DNA of 59,535 nt from Microcaldota archaeon (GCA_022627495.1 JAKEGJ010000011.1:1-59535), one strand, 5' to 3'; shown: positions 41,062 through 49,948, counted from the stretch's first letter. Notes: generated by a model from the letters alone, not told the origin. Made by a program: numbers and translations.

Positions 41062-41709
41062 CTATATCCCCCTCAATTCCTCCATTATCCGCTCGAGCCT
41101 GGCCTTGTCTATCTGGCCCGGGGCGGTCTCCTTCCCCAGGGAAGAGGATGCGTAAGTGAAAACAGCGCCAAGAAGCGGCGCCACGACGCGCGTCAGCCTG
41201 CCCCGCTCTCCCATCCCTATTACAATCAGCGGCCTCCCCAAATCCAGCAGTCCGAAAAGCCTTGCATTGTCTTTTTCCGAATTGGCCATGCAGGATATCT
41301 TCGCGATGTCCGCACCGCTTTCGAAGCACCACTCCACTATCTGCCTGAGCTCCTCGGAGGACGGGGTCTTTTTGTAATCGTGGTAGGATACTATGACTTT
41401 GCATCCCTTGCCCCTGGCAGCCGCCACGATGTCGTTTTTCAGCCCGTCGTCGGATTCAACCTCAATGTCGACATACGCCGCGCCGCTATCAACCGCATCA
41501 ATCAGGATGCCCCGGCGGTGCTCTTCGTCGATGATTCCCGGCCTGCACGTGGCTATCAGTTTGAGGGGGCTGGAAAAAATCCTGCGGATATTGGCCTTTG
41601 TCAGCTCCTGCGGCTCCATCTCATCCATCCTAATCTCCGCCAGCTCAAGGCCTTCAAGCGCCCGGATGCACCCATCCGCCGTGCCCTCGGCTATGCTAAC
41701 ACATATCAT
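41062..41709 (-). CDS. aroD: 3-dehydroquinate dehydratase, type I
   Basis: Dehydrates 3-dehydroquinate to 3-dehydroshikimate by a Schiff base. 215 residues. The TIM-barrel signs are AEIRMDEMEP, ATCRPG, YVDIEVESDD, the general base His in VIVSYHDYKKTP, and the Schiff-base Lys in DIAKISCMA. The final LPGQID-like segment (ETAPGQIDKARLERI) closes the active site. Overlaps aroB by 14 bp at its start. Confidence 0.93.
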   Translation of the reverse strand: MICVSIAEGTADGCIRALEGLELAEIRMDEMEPQELTKANIRRIFSSPLKLIATCRPGIIDEEHRRGILIDAVDSGAAYVDIEVESDDGLKNDIVAAARGKGCKVIVSYHDYKKTPSSEELRQIVEWCFESGADIAKISCMANSEKDNARLFGLLDLGRPLIVIGMGERGRLTRVVAPLLGAVFTYASSSLGKETAPGQIDKARLERIMEELRGI

Positions 41710-42727
41710 TGACTACACCCTCCATCTCCCCGAGGCCCACATCCGCCATCCGCGCGCTGCCGATACGTTCAAGCAGGATCATCCTGATTTTCGCCCCGTA
41801 CCTCTTCTTGTCCTTGCGTATGGCCTCAAGCACCTCCGCCTTCTTCGCCCCAAGATGCGTAGGGAGCCCGATTTCCTTCAGCAGCTTCTCCAGCCCCTGC
41901 GCCTCCTTGGCGTCTAGCCCGGCCTTTTTGCGCGAGAGGTTCGCGGCGGCCACCATGCCTATGCTTATCGCCTCGCCGTGCGGGATGCCGGCCGCCTTCT
42001 CGATTGCATGGCCTATCGTGTGGCCGAAATTCAGCTTCATCCTCTGGCCCTTCTCGCCCTCGTCCGCGCTGACAATCCTCATCTTCACCTGGAGCGAATC
42101 ATGCACCACTTTCTCGATTGCGGCCCTCTGGAGCGCGAACGCGCTGTCCCAGTTCCCTTCCAGGAAGGAAAACAGCGACGCGTCGCCGATTGCGGCCGTC
42201 TTGACCGCCTCGGCGAATCCGTTCCGGAGCTCCTCCTTCGGCAGGGTGCCGAGCAGGCTGAAATCGCAGATGCAGAATTCCGGCTGCCGGATTGTGCCGA
42301 TTATGTTCTTGTAGCCCCGGAAATTTATCCCGTTCTTGCCGCCCACGCTCGCATCGACCTGCGCAAGCAGGGTCGTCGGCACGAACCCGAAGCGCACGCC
42401 CCGCATGTAGGTGGACGCGACGAACCCGGCGACATCGCAGACTATCCCGCCACCGACCCCAACGATGAAGGAGGAACGGTCTGCCTCCAGTTCCAGCAAC
42501 CGGGCATATATCGCTTCCGCAGTTTCCAGGGTCTTGTGGGCCTCACCCGGCTCCATGGCTATACTCTCCATTCCACCCAGCTTCTCCCCGTGGAGGCGGC
42601 GGACGTTCGAGTCGGTTATCGCCACTATCTTATCCGCGCCCCCGCAGTAGCCCTTCAGGTTCCCGATGGACTCGCCGAGCGCGATTTTGCATGCGCCGCT
42701 TGGCGCCTGGAGCGTCATCGTCCTCAT
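41696..42727 (-). CDS. aroB: 3-dehydroquinate synthase
   Basis: NAD- and metal-dependent cyclisation of DAHP to 3-dehydroquinate. 343 residues. Seen: [40 protein letters not shown], and the metal ligands in [12 protein letters not shown] and GEAISIGM. This is the classical AroB, not the archaeal AroB' that works with the ADH aldolase route. It starts in an ATGA overlap with the DAHP synthase gene. Confidence 0.95.
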   Translation of the reverse strand: MRTMTLQAPSGACKIALGESIGNLKGYCGGADKIVAITDSNVRRLHGEKLGGMESIAMEPGEAHKTLETAEAIYARLLELEADRSSFIVGVGGGIVCDVAGFVASTYMRGVRFGFVPTTLLAQVDASVGGKNGINFRGYKNIIGTIRQPEFCICDFSLLGTLPKEELRNGFAEAVKTAAIGDASLFSFLEGNWDSAFALQRAAIEKVVHDSLQVKMRIVSADEGEKGQRMKLNFGHTIGHAIEKAAGIPHGEAISIGMVAAANLSRKKAGLDAKEAQGLEKLLKEIGLPTHLGAKKAEVLEAIRKDKKRYGAKIRMILLERIGSARMADVGLGEMEGVVNDMC

Positions 42728-43542
42728 TTCACATCACCCATCATGCCATGCAGCTTGCGGACCTTACCGAGCATTTCCTTGAACTGCGGCGGTGTCAGGG
42801 CCTGGTCCTTGTCGCTTAGCGCCTCGGCCGGGTTCCTGTGCACCTCGACTATTATGCCGTCCGCGCCGCATGCCACCGAAGCGAGGCTCATCGGCGTAAT
42901 CAGGCTCAGCCTGCCTGTGCCGTGCGTCGGGTCGGTGATGATTGGGAGGTGCGTCAGCTCCTTCACCGCAGGCACCGCGCTCAAATCCAGCGTGTTCCTG
43001 GTGTAGGTCTCGAATGTGCGGATGCCGCGCTCGCAGAGGATTACGTCCGGATTGCCTTCATTGAGGATGTATTCAGCGCAATTGAGCCATTCCTCGAGCG
43101 TCGAGTACATGCCGCGCTTGAGGAGCACGGGCTTGTTCGCCTTCCCGACTTCTTTCAGGAGCGAGAAATTCTGCATGTTCCGCGCCCCAATCTGGAGGAC
43201 GTCGGCGTATTCGCAGACCCAGGAAACGTCCCTGGTGTCTATGACCTCGGTTACGATGGGTAGGCCGGTCTCGTCCCTCGCTTTTTCGAGTATCTTGAGC
43301 CCTTTCAGGCCCAGGCCCTGGAACGCGTATGGCGATGTGCGCGGCTTGAAAGCGCCGCCGCGGAGCATGTCCGCCCCGGCCTCCTTTACCGCGCGTGCCG
43401 TTTCGAGCGTCTGCTCCTCGCTTTCGACGCCGCAGGGGCCGGCAATCACCGTGAACCCCTGCCCGACTTTGACGTCCCCTACCTGCACGACCGTCCTTGC
43501 GCTTCCGCTTAATGCGGCCAGCTTCAGATTTTTCATGACCAT
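42724..43542 (-). CDS. aroF: DAHP synthase, type I-beta (AroAI-beta/KDO8P-like)
   Basis: Condenses PEP and erythrose 4-phosphate as the entry step to chorismate. 272 residues from the ATG at 43542, nine bases after GGAGG; an ATG at 43551 abuts the same site and one at 43536 is also possible. Seen: [49 protein letters not shown], and [10 protein letters not shown]. There is no N-terminal ACT or ferredoxin-like domain, so direct feedback control is not expected. A TATA box (GATATAAAAA, near 43568-43578) serves as operon promoter. First gene of the nine-gene aromatic operon. Confidence 0.93.
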   Translation of the reverse strand: MVMKNLKLAALSGSARTVVQVGDVKVGQGFTVIAGPCGVESEEQTLETARAVKEAGADMLRGGAFKPRTSPYAFQGLGLKGLKILEKARDETGLPIVTEVIDTRDVSWVCEYADVLQIGARNMQNFSLLKEVGKANKPVLLKRGMYSTLEEWLNCAEYILNEGNPDVILCERGIRTFETYTRNTLDLSAVPAVKELTHLPIITDPTHGTGRLSLITPMSLASVACGADGIIVEVHRNPAEALSDKDQALTPPQFKEMLGKVRKLHGMMGDVK

Positions 43543-43551
43543 CACAACCAT

Positions 43552-43842
43552 CCTCCGTCGATTCTCAGATTTTTATATCAATGACTCTAAGTGTCAGGCG
43601 CATCAGGAAAACCACCAAGGGAGAAAAAAGGCTTATTCGTGGTTCTCCTGAAGGCGATAGCCAAAGCTGAATCCGAAGAAGGCGCCACGTGCGGGCGCAT
43701 CGCCTATCTCTTCAGCCATCGTCATTCGAACCACATTAATACATCTATTCTACACATATTCTGGATGAAAAAGCTTATAAAAGACTGTATCAGGCATGTC
43801 GACCTTCAAGCCGGATGGGCCGACGCGGTTGCGTATCTGCGC
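43552..43842. other. Intergenic region before the aromatic operon
   Basis: About 290 bases. It holds the operon TATA near 43568-43578 and a second TATA-like CTTATAAAAG near 43770. A forward reading of 29 codons (43581-43670, basic peptide) and a longer one from 43591 exist but neither is convincing. Nothing else seen. Confidence 0.45.
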
Positions 43843-44106
43843 TCACTTCTGTACCCGGATATCCGGCTCGACTCTCCGCCAATCATTGTTCATGTACTGC
43901 CATAGCACATGGAGCGTGGAATCGTACACGAGGTTGTTCTTGGCCGCCATCTCTTTCGGGCGGTCAATCTCGACTAGTATGAAGCGCCTCATCCAGTCGA
44001 TTCCTTCCCGGAACGGATTGCGCTCGATGACATATATGCGGTTGCGCTCCTTCTTCACCTTCTCGCACCATTCGATGACCTTGTCTATCTCCTCCTTTGT
44101 GACCAT
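43843..44106 (-). CDS. Conserved small hypothetical protein
   Basis: 87 residues: MVTKEEIDKVIEWCEKVKKERNRIYVIERNPF at the N-terminus (helix then strand), then MRRFILVEIDRPKEMAAKNNLVYDSTLHVLWQY. The pattern is a small alpha/beta cytosolic domain, with charged residues and one Cys. No family recognised. It begins 4 bases after the flavin reductase gene and is probably in one transcript with it and the superoxide dismutase. Confidence 0.65.
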   Translation of the reverse strand: MVTKEEIDKVIEWCEKVKKERNRIYVIERNPFREGIDWMRRFILVEIDRPKEMAAKNNLVYDSTLHVLWQYMNNDWRRVEPDIRVQK

Positions 44107-44110
44107 GCAA

Positions 44111-44638
44111 TCAACCCCCTCTGGCGGTCCGTGCCGACAGCTCGTCGAAGAACTTCTTCGTCCGCCTTCCCCACGCCTCCTTGTCCTTTATCGCACCCGA
44201 ATCGTCGAACATGTCCTGGACCGATGAAAAATAAAGCGCCTCGCGCATGTTCTGCATGCGGAGCTCGACTGCGACAAGGCGCAGCTGCTCGACCATCCTC
44301 GCACCTCCGAGGGGCCCGCTCGACACTCCGCAAATGCCCAGCGGCTTTCCGGCGTATTCGCCATAGCACAAGTCGAGCATCATCTTCAGCTCGCCCGGAT
44401 AGCCGTGGTTGTATTCTGGAGACACGATTATGACCGCCGCGGCATTCTTCACCTTCTCGGCGAGCTTCCTGGCAGCGGCTGTTTTTCCGGTATTGTCCGT
44501 GGCTTTCTGCGCATAATCCCGCACATCCAGGATTTCGCTTTCAAACCCGCGTGCCGCCGCCTCGGAGAGGATGAACCTCGCGACCTTCTCAGACTGCCTT
44601 CCCTCCCTTCCGGTCCCAAGAATCACAGGCACGTACAT
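44111..44638 (-). CDS. NADPH-dependent FMN reductase / flavodoxin-like protein
   Basis: 175 residues from the ATG at 44638, with GTGGAGTGG upstream; a GTG at 44653 is possible. The FMN-binding fold shows VPVILGTGREGRQSEKVARF (phosphate loop) and IIVSPEYNHGYPGELKMMLD, the latter diagnostic of the NADPH-dependent FMN reductase family. It probably passes electrons from NAD(P)H to flavin or quinones. Placement beside superoxide dismutase suggests a role in oxidative stress. It may also supply the reduced FMN that chorismate synthase needs; that is inference. Confidence 0.85.
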   Translation of the reverse strand: MYVPVILGTGREGRQSEKVARFILSEAAARGFESEILDVRDYAQKATDNTGKTAAARKLAEKVKNAAAVIIVSPEYNHGYPGELKMMLDLCYGEYAGKPLGICGVSSGPLGGARMVEQLRLVAVELRMQNMREALYFSSVQDMFDDSGAIKDKEAWGRRTKKFFDELSARTARGG

Positions 44639-44652
44639 GCGGTTCCACTCCA

Positions 44653-45246
44653 CTAGGCTGTCGCCTTCGCGAACCTCGCCTCAGTTGCCTCCCAATCCAG
44701 GTTCCTGAAAAACGCGCCTATGTAGTCCGCCCTTTTCAGGCCGTAGTCGGTCATATATGCATGCTCGAACACGTCCATCACAAGGATGGGGGCGCACCCC
44801 GAAGGATGCCCGGCATCATGCTCGTTTATCCACATGTTGAATAGGCGCTTTCCGGTTTGGTCGTAGTATAATACGACCCATCCTATGCCGCGCATCGCGC
44901 CTGTTGCACGAAAATCCTTCTCCCAGCCTTCAAGGGAGCCGAATTCCCCTGCAAGCGCCTTTGCAAGCTCCGGCGCAGCATCAGGTTTAGACCCGCCATT
45001 TGCCATGTTTCCGAAATACAATTCATGCAGGCGCATGCCGTTGAACTCCCAGCCGAAGCGGCGCTTCAGCTCGGCGTATTCCGGCGTTCCGCCCCTGCCT
45101 TCCTTCGCCATCGCGGCAAGCGCATCCGCCACCTTGTTCGTGTTCGCCACGTAGCCTGCATACAGCGTGAAGTGGTTCTTCAGCAGCGTGTCGCTGAACC
45201 CTTCCATCCCCAAAAGCCCGTCGAAATTCTTCGCCTGGTATTCCAT
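44653..45246 (-). CDS. sodA: Superoxide dismutase, Fe/Mn family
   Basis: Dismutes superoxide. 197 residues from the ATG at 45246, preceded by GGATGTGATTGG. The four metal ligands are present: His in LLKNHFTLYAGYV, His in LHELYFGNM, and Asp and His in MDVFEHAYMTDYG. The GSLEGWEKDFRATG and GWVVLYYD segments are typical. Metal choice (Fe or Mn) cannot be read safely. The helical hairpin FTLYAGYVANTN replaces the usual YxxHHxxYV, placing this in a divergent branch. Its presence suggests at least occasional exposure to oxygen. Confidence 0.9.
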   Translation of the reverse strand: MEYQAKNFDGLLGMEGFSDTLLKNHFTLYAGYVANTNKVADALAAMAKEGRGGTPEYAELKRRFGWEFNGMRLHELYFGNMANGGSKPDAAPELAKALAGEFGSLEGWEKDFRATGAMRGIGWVVLYYDQTGKRLFNMWINEHDAGHPSGCAPILVMDVFEHAYMTDYGLKRADYIGAFFRNLDWEATEARFAKATA

Positions 45247-45282
45247 CCAATCACATCCTCCAATCCTGCATCGCAATCCCGC

Positions 45283-46365
45283 TCAGCCCTGCCGTTTTAT
45301 GACTTGCAGGATGTCTCCATCAGCAAGGGTGTGCTCAAGCCCGACGCGTTGCGGCTGGTGCTTGACGCTCTTTCCCCAGACCAGGCCGTAGCGGAACTCC
45401 TTCTTCAAATCCCGGTGGAGCTTCTCGCACACCTCGCCCACGCTGATGCCGCTCCGGACAACCATCGGCTCGTCCATGTCGGCGGCCTCGCCCTTGCGCT
45501 TGGTGAATATGTGGATGAGGTCGAGCCTGTCGTATATCTGGCGCTTGAGTTCGTCGATGCCTGCGTTCTTCTCCGCCGAGATGGACACATACTTGAAAGG
45601 GAGCTTGGGCGGCATCTTCACAAGGTCCGCCTTGCTAAGGACGTAGACTGCGGGCACGTACGCCCTGTTTCCTTCCACCACGTCTATGAATTCGTCCACG
45701 GTGATATCCTCATGGAGTATGACATCCGCGTTGAACATGCTATACTGGTTCAAAGTCGCCTGAATCCCCCGCTCGCTGATCTTCGTGATTGGGACCGTGT
45801 GGTTGATTGTTATGCCGCCTTTCATTGCCTTCCCGATTGAGACCTTGGGCCGCCTGGCGTTTACCCGTATGCCGAACCCGTATAGCTCCGTCTCGATGAT
45901 GCGGCGCTGGTCCGGGTGGTTGGCCTCTATCATGATTAGTATCAGGTCCGCGTTGCGCGCCACCGCGATGACCTCCCTGCCCCTGCCTTTCCCGTCTTTC
46001 GCGCCTTCGATTATTCCCGGGAGGTCGAGTATCTGGATTTTGGTGTTCTTGTAGTCCATGGTGCCCGGGATGCATTTGAGGGTAGTGAATGCGTACGCGG
46101 CCGTCTTGGACTCCGCATTCGTGAGCTTGTTCAGGAGCGTGGACTTGCCTACGCTGGGCAGGCCGATTATCGCCACCGTGGCGTCGCCGCTTTTTTTTAT
46201 GTCGAAGCCGCCCCCGCTCGCCCCGTGCTTCCTGGGCGCGAGCAGCTCGCGCCGTATCTGCGCGATTTTCGACTTGACGATTCCGATGTGGTACTCCGTA
46301 GCCTTGTTCTTCTGCGTGCGCGCAAGCTCGTCTTCAAGCTCTTTTAGTTTCTCTTGGAGTCCCAT
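45283..46365 (-). CDS. DRG-family GTPase with TGS domain
   Basis: Translation-associated GTPase. 360 residues from the ATG at 46365 (AGAGG just upstream); 46383 is possible. N-terminal helix pair (KLKELEDELARTQKNK), G1 GLPSVGKST at about 75-83, the DRG-specific switch AYAFTTLKCIPG, G3 DLPGIIEGA, G4 SKAD (variant of NKxD), G5 SAEKN. The C-terminal TGS domain (about 285-360, EFRYGLVWGKSVKHQPQRVG) closes the protein. DRG proteins bind ribosomes in archaea and eukaryotes. Confidence 0.94.
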   Translation of the reverse strand: MGLQEKLKELEDELARTQKNKATEYHIGIVKSKIAQIRRELLAPRKHGASGGGFDIKKSGDATVAIIGLPSVGKSTLLNKLTNAESKTAAYAFTTLKCIPGTMDYKNTKIQILDLPGIIEGAKDGKGRGREVIAVARNADLILIMIEANHPDQRRIIETELYGFGIRVNARRPKVSIGKAMKGGITINHTVPITKISERGIQATLNQYSMFNADVILHEDITVDEFIDVVEGNRAYVPAVYVLSKADLVKMPPKLPFKYVSISAEKNAGIDELKRQIYDRLDLIHIFTKRKGEAADMDEPMVVRSGISVGEVCEKLHRDLKKEFRYGLVWGKSVKHQPQRVGLEHTLADGDILQVIKRQG

Positions 46366-46436
46366 GTGCCTCTGGTAATACATCAACCTGTCAGTTTTTC
46401 AAATATTTGGCTCAGGCACATAGTGAAAACCGCAGG

Positions 46437-46444
46437 TTTATATC
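46437..46444 (+). promoter_or_regulatory. TATA box of the Ser/Thr kinase gene
   Basis: TTTATATC lies 24-31 bases before the ATG at 46468, which gives a leaderless transcript and decides that start over an earlier in-frame ATG at 46354 that lies inside the DRG gene. Confidence 0.6.
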
Positions 46445-46467
46445 TATTTTGTTCCATCTTATGTAAC

Positions 46468-47940
46468 ATGTCTTGGCAGCGCAGAAACAAACCCCCCGGA
46501 GAGCGGCCCCACCTGGCAGGCAGGACCTCCTCGGAGCGGCTGTCATCCGAGGACACCCAGCCCGGCCCCACGCCATCAGAAGCGTTCAGGCGGTTCTCCC
46601 CCGAGCTGGGAAAGACTGTCCCTCCTGACGAGCGCGCCATCGAGGCGGCCGCGGGAGTGCCATTGGGCCTCGCATCAGAATTCTCCAAGCTGAATTACGA
46701 GATAATCCGGTTCGTCGGCAGGGGGGGCATGGGCGAAGTGTACGAGGCGCGCTATCGGGGCAAGTCGACCGCGCTCGGGCTCGATGACGGGCAAACAGTC
46801 GCCATCAAGCTGCTTTCAGAACAGCTTGTGAACACCCCTGAATCACGCACCCGCTTCTTCCGCGAGGCGGAGATAGTCCGCGGCATACGCCATCAGAACG
46901 TGGTGAGGATGTACGAGAGCGGGGAGGTATCCAGCCGCCCGTTCTTCGTGATGGAGTTCCTCAGGGGTACCGATTTGGCGGACGAAATCGCGAAAAGCTC
47001 GCTCGCCAAAAAGACGATTGGGGCCGCCCGCTCCCTGCGCATTGCGCGCCAGGTGTGCCTCGCGCTGGCCGAAGCGCACTCCAAAGGCGTAATCCACAGG
47101 GACATCAAGCCCGAAAACATTTTTCTTTGCAGGGAGGGCACCATGGATGACGTGAAGCTAATCGACCTCGGGCTCGCCCGCCTTTCCGGAATCGAAGGGC
47201 AGCCCCAAATCACAAAGGCAGGCAATTTCGTCGGCACTCCTTTCTACCTCGCCCCGGAGACCGTGCCAGACTCGTCCGAGGCGCCATCATTCGACCATAG
47301 GATTGATATCTACTCCCTTGGGGCGACGTTGTATGAGATGCTCTGCGGAAGGCCGCCGTTCGTATCGCAGACCCCCATGGCGGTCCTTTATCAGCTTAAG
47401 ACGCAGGCGCCTCAGCCGTTGAGGGAAAAGAGGCCGGACCTCGGGATTCCTTTAGCCCTGGAATCGCTCGTCCTTAAATGCCTGGAGAAGAACCCGGACA
47501 AACGCTATCCAAGCGCGCAGGAGCTCGTCGGTGCCATCGATGGCCTGGGCATATTGAAGACGCAGGAGGATGCTCCGGCCTCTGCCCCGCCTCCCTTGCC
47601 GAAAAAGAAGCGGCCGAAGGTTTTCTGGGCAATCCCCCCGCTGGCCGCGGTTGCAGCGGCCCTGGGCATATTCGGCGCAATGAAGTTGCGGGACAAAGCA
47701 CTGGAAACATCGCCTATCTATAGGGCCGACATTCACTCGGAGCCCGCGGGCGCGTCTGTGTTCATCGAAGAGAGGCTCGATGGCGGTACCATGGTCACAA
47801 GGAAGCTGGGGCAGACTCCGCTCGAGGTCCAGCTGAAGGGCAGGCAAAGGATTTACCTCGAACTTGCCGGCCACAAGCGCTCTTACCACCTGCTGGAACC
47901 ATCGCGCCCGTCGCTAAGGCACAGGATACAAGGGCGCTAA
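46468..47940 (+). CDS. Hanks-type Ser/Thr protein kinase with PEGA domain
   Basis: 490 residues. A disordered Pro/Arg/Ser-rich N-terminus (about 1-70) leads into a full kinase domain (about 75-350): G-loop GRGGMGEVYEA, the Lys in VAIKLL, HRDIKPEN near 210, DLG in place of DFG near 233, GTPFYLAPE and the late YSLGATLYEML. One membrane helix follows (WAIPPLAAVAAALGIFGAM, about 388-406). The last 75 residues form a PEGA module (HSEPAGASVFIEE ... LGQTPLEVQLKG) outside the cell. This is the layout of bacterial PknB-like receptors. Active residues look intact. PEGA should sense surface or glycan state. The stop overlaps the convergent TPR gene by 4 bp. Confidence 0.9.
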   Translation: MSWQRRNKPPGERPHLAGRTSSERLSSEDTQPGPTPSEAFRRFSPELGKTVPPDERAIEAAAGVPLGLASEFSKLNYEIIRFVGRGGMGEVYEARYRGKSTALGLDDGQTVAIKLLSEQLVNTPESRTRFFREAEIVRGIRHQNVVRMYESGEVSSRPFFVMEFLRGTDLADEIAKSSLAKKTIGAARSLRIARQVCLALAEAHSKGVIHRDIKPENIFLCREGTMDDVKLIDLGLARLSGIEGQPQITKAGNFVGTPFYLAPETVPDSSEAPSFDHRIDIYSLGATLYEMLCGRPPFVSQTPMAVLYQLKTQAPQPLREKRPDLGIPLALESLVLKCLEKNPDKRYPSAQELVGAIDGLGILKTQEDAPASAPPPLPKKKRPKVFWAIPPLAAVAAALGIFGAMKLRDKALETSPIYRADIHSEPAGASVFIEERLDGGTMVTRKLGQTPLEVQLKGRQRIYLELAGHKRSYHLLEPSRPSLRHRIQGR

Positions 47941-48392
47941 GCCAGCCTGTCGGCAAGCTCTTCCGCGGCTTTCGGGTCCGTCTTATATAAATCATCCAGA
48001 TGGCGCGCAGCCTCGGCAGTGTCGCCAAGCGCCATCGCCATCAGGACCAGGAGCCGGTCAATCTGCGCATCCCTTCCCAGGGCCTTCGCAGCTTTCAGGA
48101 ACTCAAGCCCTTTCCAATACTCGCGCATTTCATAATATGCAGTCGCGCCTAGGACAGCGCAGGCGGCCAGGTCGCGCGGGTCAGCCATCCTGTTGAATGC
48201 TTTCCTGGCCTCAAGAGCCGCTTCATGCATATCGCCGCACCAGAATGACGATTCGGCCACCAGGTACGCTGCCAGCGCGTCATCAGGGAACTTCGCTTCC
48301 ATCTCCCGCGATAGCGCATATGCGCTTTGCGCCTGCCCGCTCTTTATATACGCCGATATCTGGGCGACATACCCTGCCCGGTGAAGCTCCAT
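47937..48392 (-). CDS. TPR-like repeat protein
   Basis: 151 residues from the ATG at 48392; longer readings are antisense to the next gene. It is almost wholly helical with about four degenerate tetratricopeptide units: YIKSGQAQSAYALSREMEAKFPD, SFWCGDMHEAALEARKAFNRM, YYEMREYWKGLEFLKAAKALG, MALGDTAEAARHLDDLYKTDP. Cytosolic by lack of any signal. Convergent overlap with the kinase gene and a shared AT-rich promoter region with the gene at 48445. A scaffold role is likely; no partner is shown. Confidence 0.72.
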   Translation of the reverse strand: MELHRAGYVAQISAYIKSGQAQSAYALSREMEAKFPDDALAAYLVAESSFWCGDMHEAALEARKAFNRMADPRDLAACAVLGATAYYEMREYWKGLEFLKAAKALGRDAQIDRLLVLMAMALGDTAEAARHLDDLYKTDPKAAEELADRLA

Positions 48393-48444
48393 GCCTTTAG
48401 AAACCCGGATGACATTATTAAATTTATGGCCCGAAAAGGGGGTT

Positions 48445-48870
48445 ATGGCCCAGGCATTCTCCCCGTTTCGCGAGACAAGGCAAACCGGCGGCACGCAGCC
48501 GTCCATCGCGCTCACGCTGGCCGCGCACGGCCTTGATGCGGTGAGATTCGTCCAGATGGCGCTTGAGCATGCGGTTCGGCCCCGCCCCGAAGCGTCGAGG
48601 CAGCTCGCGGACGCGCTCCGAGGCACGAATCCAGCCCTCGCAGGCCGCATCGAAGCGCGCCTGCCGGCGAGAATCCAATCCGACAGCGAACGGGTTGCCA
48701 CAGACCACGGCCATACGTCCGTACCTCCCCAGTCCTCGGTTGTGCCCTTGGCCCGAGGCCGCGAGGCAGTCGCATTCGACAGCTCCAGGCAGCAACCGGC
48801 CCACGGCCACGAATATGTCCGGGCCGATTCCACCGCGGATCCGCGCCGGAGCAGGAAAACCGAACAATAA
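48445..48870 (+). CDS. Hypothetical protein
   Basis: 141 residues from the ATG at 48445, which lies some 20-25 bases after the AT-rich element near 48414-48428 (TTATTAAATTTATGG) shared with the divergent TPR gene. A predicted helical part (PSIALTLAAHGLDAVRFVQMALEHAV, about 20-75) is followed by a polar Arg/Ser/His-rich tail without order. No family recognised. A long minus-strand reading covers the same span but lacks a start signal. Confidence 0.45.
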   Translation: MAQAFSPFRETRQTGGTQPSIALTLAAHGLDAVRFVQMALEHAVRPRPEASRQLADALRGTNPALAGRIEARLPARIQSDSERVATDHGHTSVPPQSSVVPLARGREAVAFDSSRQQPAHGHEYVRADSTADPRRSRKTEQ

Positions 48871-48928
48871 ACTTATTGTTTCATAGTTTCCCACAACATT
48901 TAAAGACATTGCCGAACATATAACGTTC

Positions 48929-49864
48929 GTGAAAAGGCTGACAAAGGGCGCGGCTGATGGCATCGGGGCCAGTCCGCGCAACATTCGTGCAGGCGGCGCC
49001 GGATGCGCGTTCATCGCTGGAGCCGCATTAGTCGGTGCGTTGGGCCTCTGCGCCTGCTCGAATGAGAGGGACAATTTCAGGTGCTACGGCTTTGGCCAGG
49101 ACTCCCTCAAGGTGTACGTAGAATCCGGGCGAAGGGGGAGTTCGGAACTGGGCCAGGAACTCGCGCTCAGCAGCCCAAAGCTGGGCGTGGAAGGGGAGCC
49201 GCTCGCATCATTCTGCACCTCGTCAGGCCATCTCATTTCCGTGAATCGTGACAAGGTGTTCATACGCAGGCTGAGATATGCAAATGGCGCACTCAGCGTT
49301 GACAGAATCCTGGAAAGCACCCATACGGCGCCGGATGAGTATGCTGTTCCCGGTGTGCGGGTTGTGTCTGCGGATATTTGGCGCAATCCCGACGCCCCTT
49401 ACGACCAGATAACGATAGCGACCATCACGAACACGGGCCTGTTCCAGGCGGCCCGCTATTCGCTGGAAGGAGTGGCCTCCAACAATCCGGACCACGGATT
49501 ATTCGACCTGACACGCAAGATCCAGGTGCAGAACCGCTGGCCGGAGCACGATGTCGCAGCAGCCTCTGTGCATGTTCTCGATTCCGAGATGTTCGCGGTC
49601 GTCCCTTTGGGCGAACGCGGCAAGGGCGCAGTGAGGGGCTTCTACAACATCGTTTTCACAGGAAAGCGCGGAACCCCCTTCTACTCGAGGGAGATGGACA
49701 TCCGGACCATGAAGCTCCACGCGAATTTCCCCGAGCTCCAGAACGTTTTCGAGATTTCCGAAGCCACGCGGTACGACCGGAGCCTGGGCGGCTGGATAAT
49801 TAACCTGCGCGGCGAGAGGGCTGACGGCAGCGACTTCCCGATATTCGCGATTCTGACCCCCTAG
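48929..49864 (+). CDS. Predicted lipoprotein with beta-propeller-like repeats
   Basis: 311 residues from the GTG at 48929, about 25-30 bases after the TATA-like ACATTTAAAG. The signal part has a long polar N-region, then GCAFIAGAALVGALGLCAC with a lipobox Cys at about residue 41 or 43. The rest is beta-rich with repeated short blocks (VFIRRLRYANGALSVDRIL, DQITIATITNTGLFQAARYSL). No catalytic motif is seen. Likely anchored on the outer membrane face. Follows the kinase/TPR group but on its own promoter. A GGAGGGG/CCCCTCC hairpin lies after the stop. Confidence 0.62.
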   Translation: MKRLTKGAADGIGASPRNIRAGGAGCAFIAGAALVGALGLCACSNERDNFRCYGFGQDSLKVYVESGRRGSSELGQELALSSPKLGVEGEPLASFCTSSGHLISVNRDKVFIRRLRYANGALSVDRILESTHTAPDEYAVPGVRVVSADIWRNPDAPYDQITIATITNTGLFQAARYSLEGVASNNPDHGLFDLTRKIQVQNRWPEHDVAAASVHVLDSEMFAVVPLGERGKGAVRGFYNIVFTGKRGTPFYSREMDIRTMKLHANFPELQNVFEISEATRYDRSLGGWIINLRGERADGSDFPIFAILTP

Positions 49865-49891
49865 CCTTCTTGCCGCGCGCAAGGCGCGAAC

Positions 49892-49920
49892 TCATTCCAG
49901 CTTCTTCAGTCCCTTCCACC
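49892..49920 (-). repeat. Degenerate copy of the 3' end of the HD hydrolase gene
   Basis: On the minus strand 49892-49920 reads ...GGGTGGAAGGGACTGAAG..., encoding GWKGLKKLE-stop, 89 bases beyond the real end of the HD gene (WWKGLKRLD-stop, at 49981-50009). About 24 of 29 bases match. It looks like the remnant of a duplicated gene tail. Confidence 0.5.
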
Positions 49921-49930
49921 CGAAAAACGC

Positions 49931-49948
49931 GGAGGGGAGCGCCCCTCC
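49931..49948 (+). terminator. GC-rich hairpin between convergent genes
   Basis: GGAGGGG and CCCCTCC pair perfectly around AGCG, followed by CCATTTT. It lies between the lipoprotein and the HD hydrolase genes and could end transcription of either. Confidence 0.45.

Noticed and set aside
43581-43905. Two short plus-strand readings before the aromatic operon
   Set aside because: One is a 29-codon basic peptide; the other enters the antisense of the 87-residue gene. No Shine-Dalgarno for either.
48424-49074. 216-codon minus-strand reading across 48445-48870
   Set aside because: It runs through the promoter of the lipoprotein gene and has no start signal. The plus-strand gene has a suitable promoter, although it too is weakly supported.
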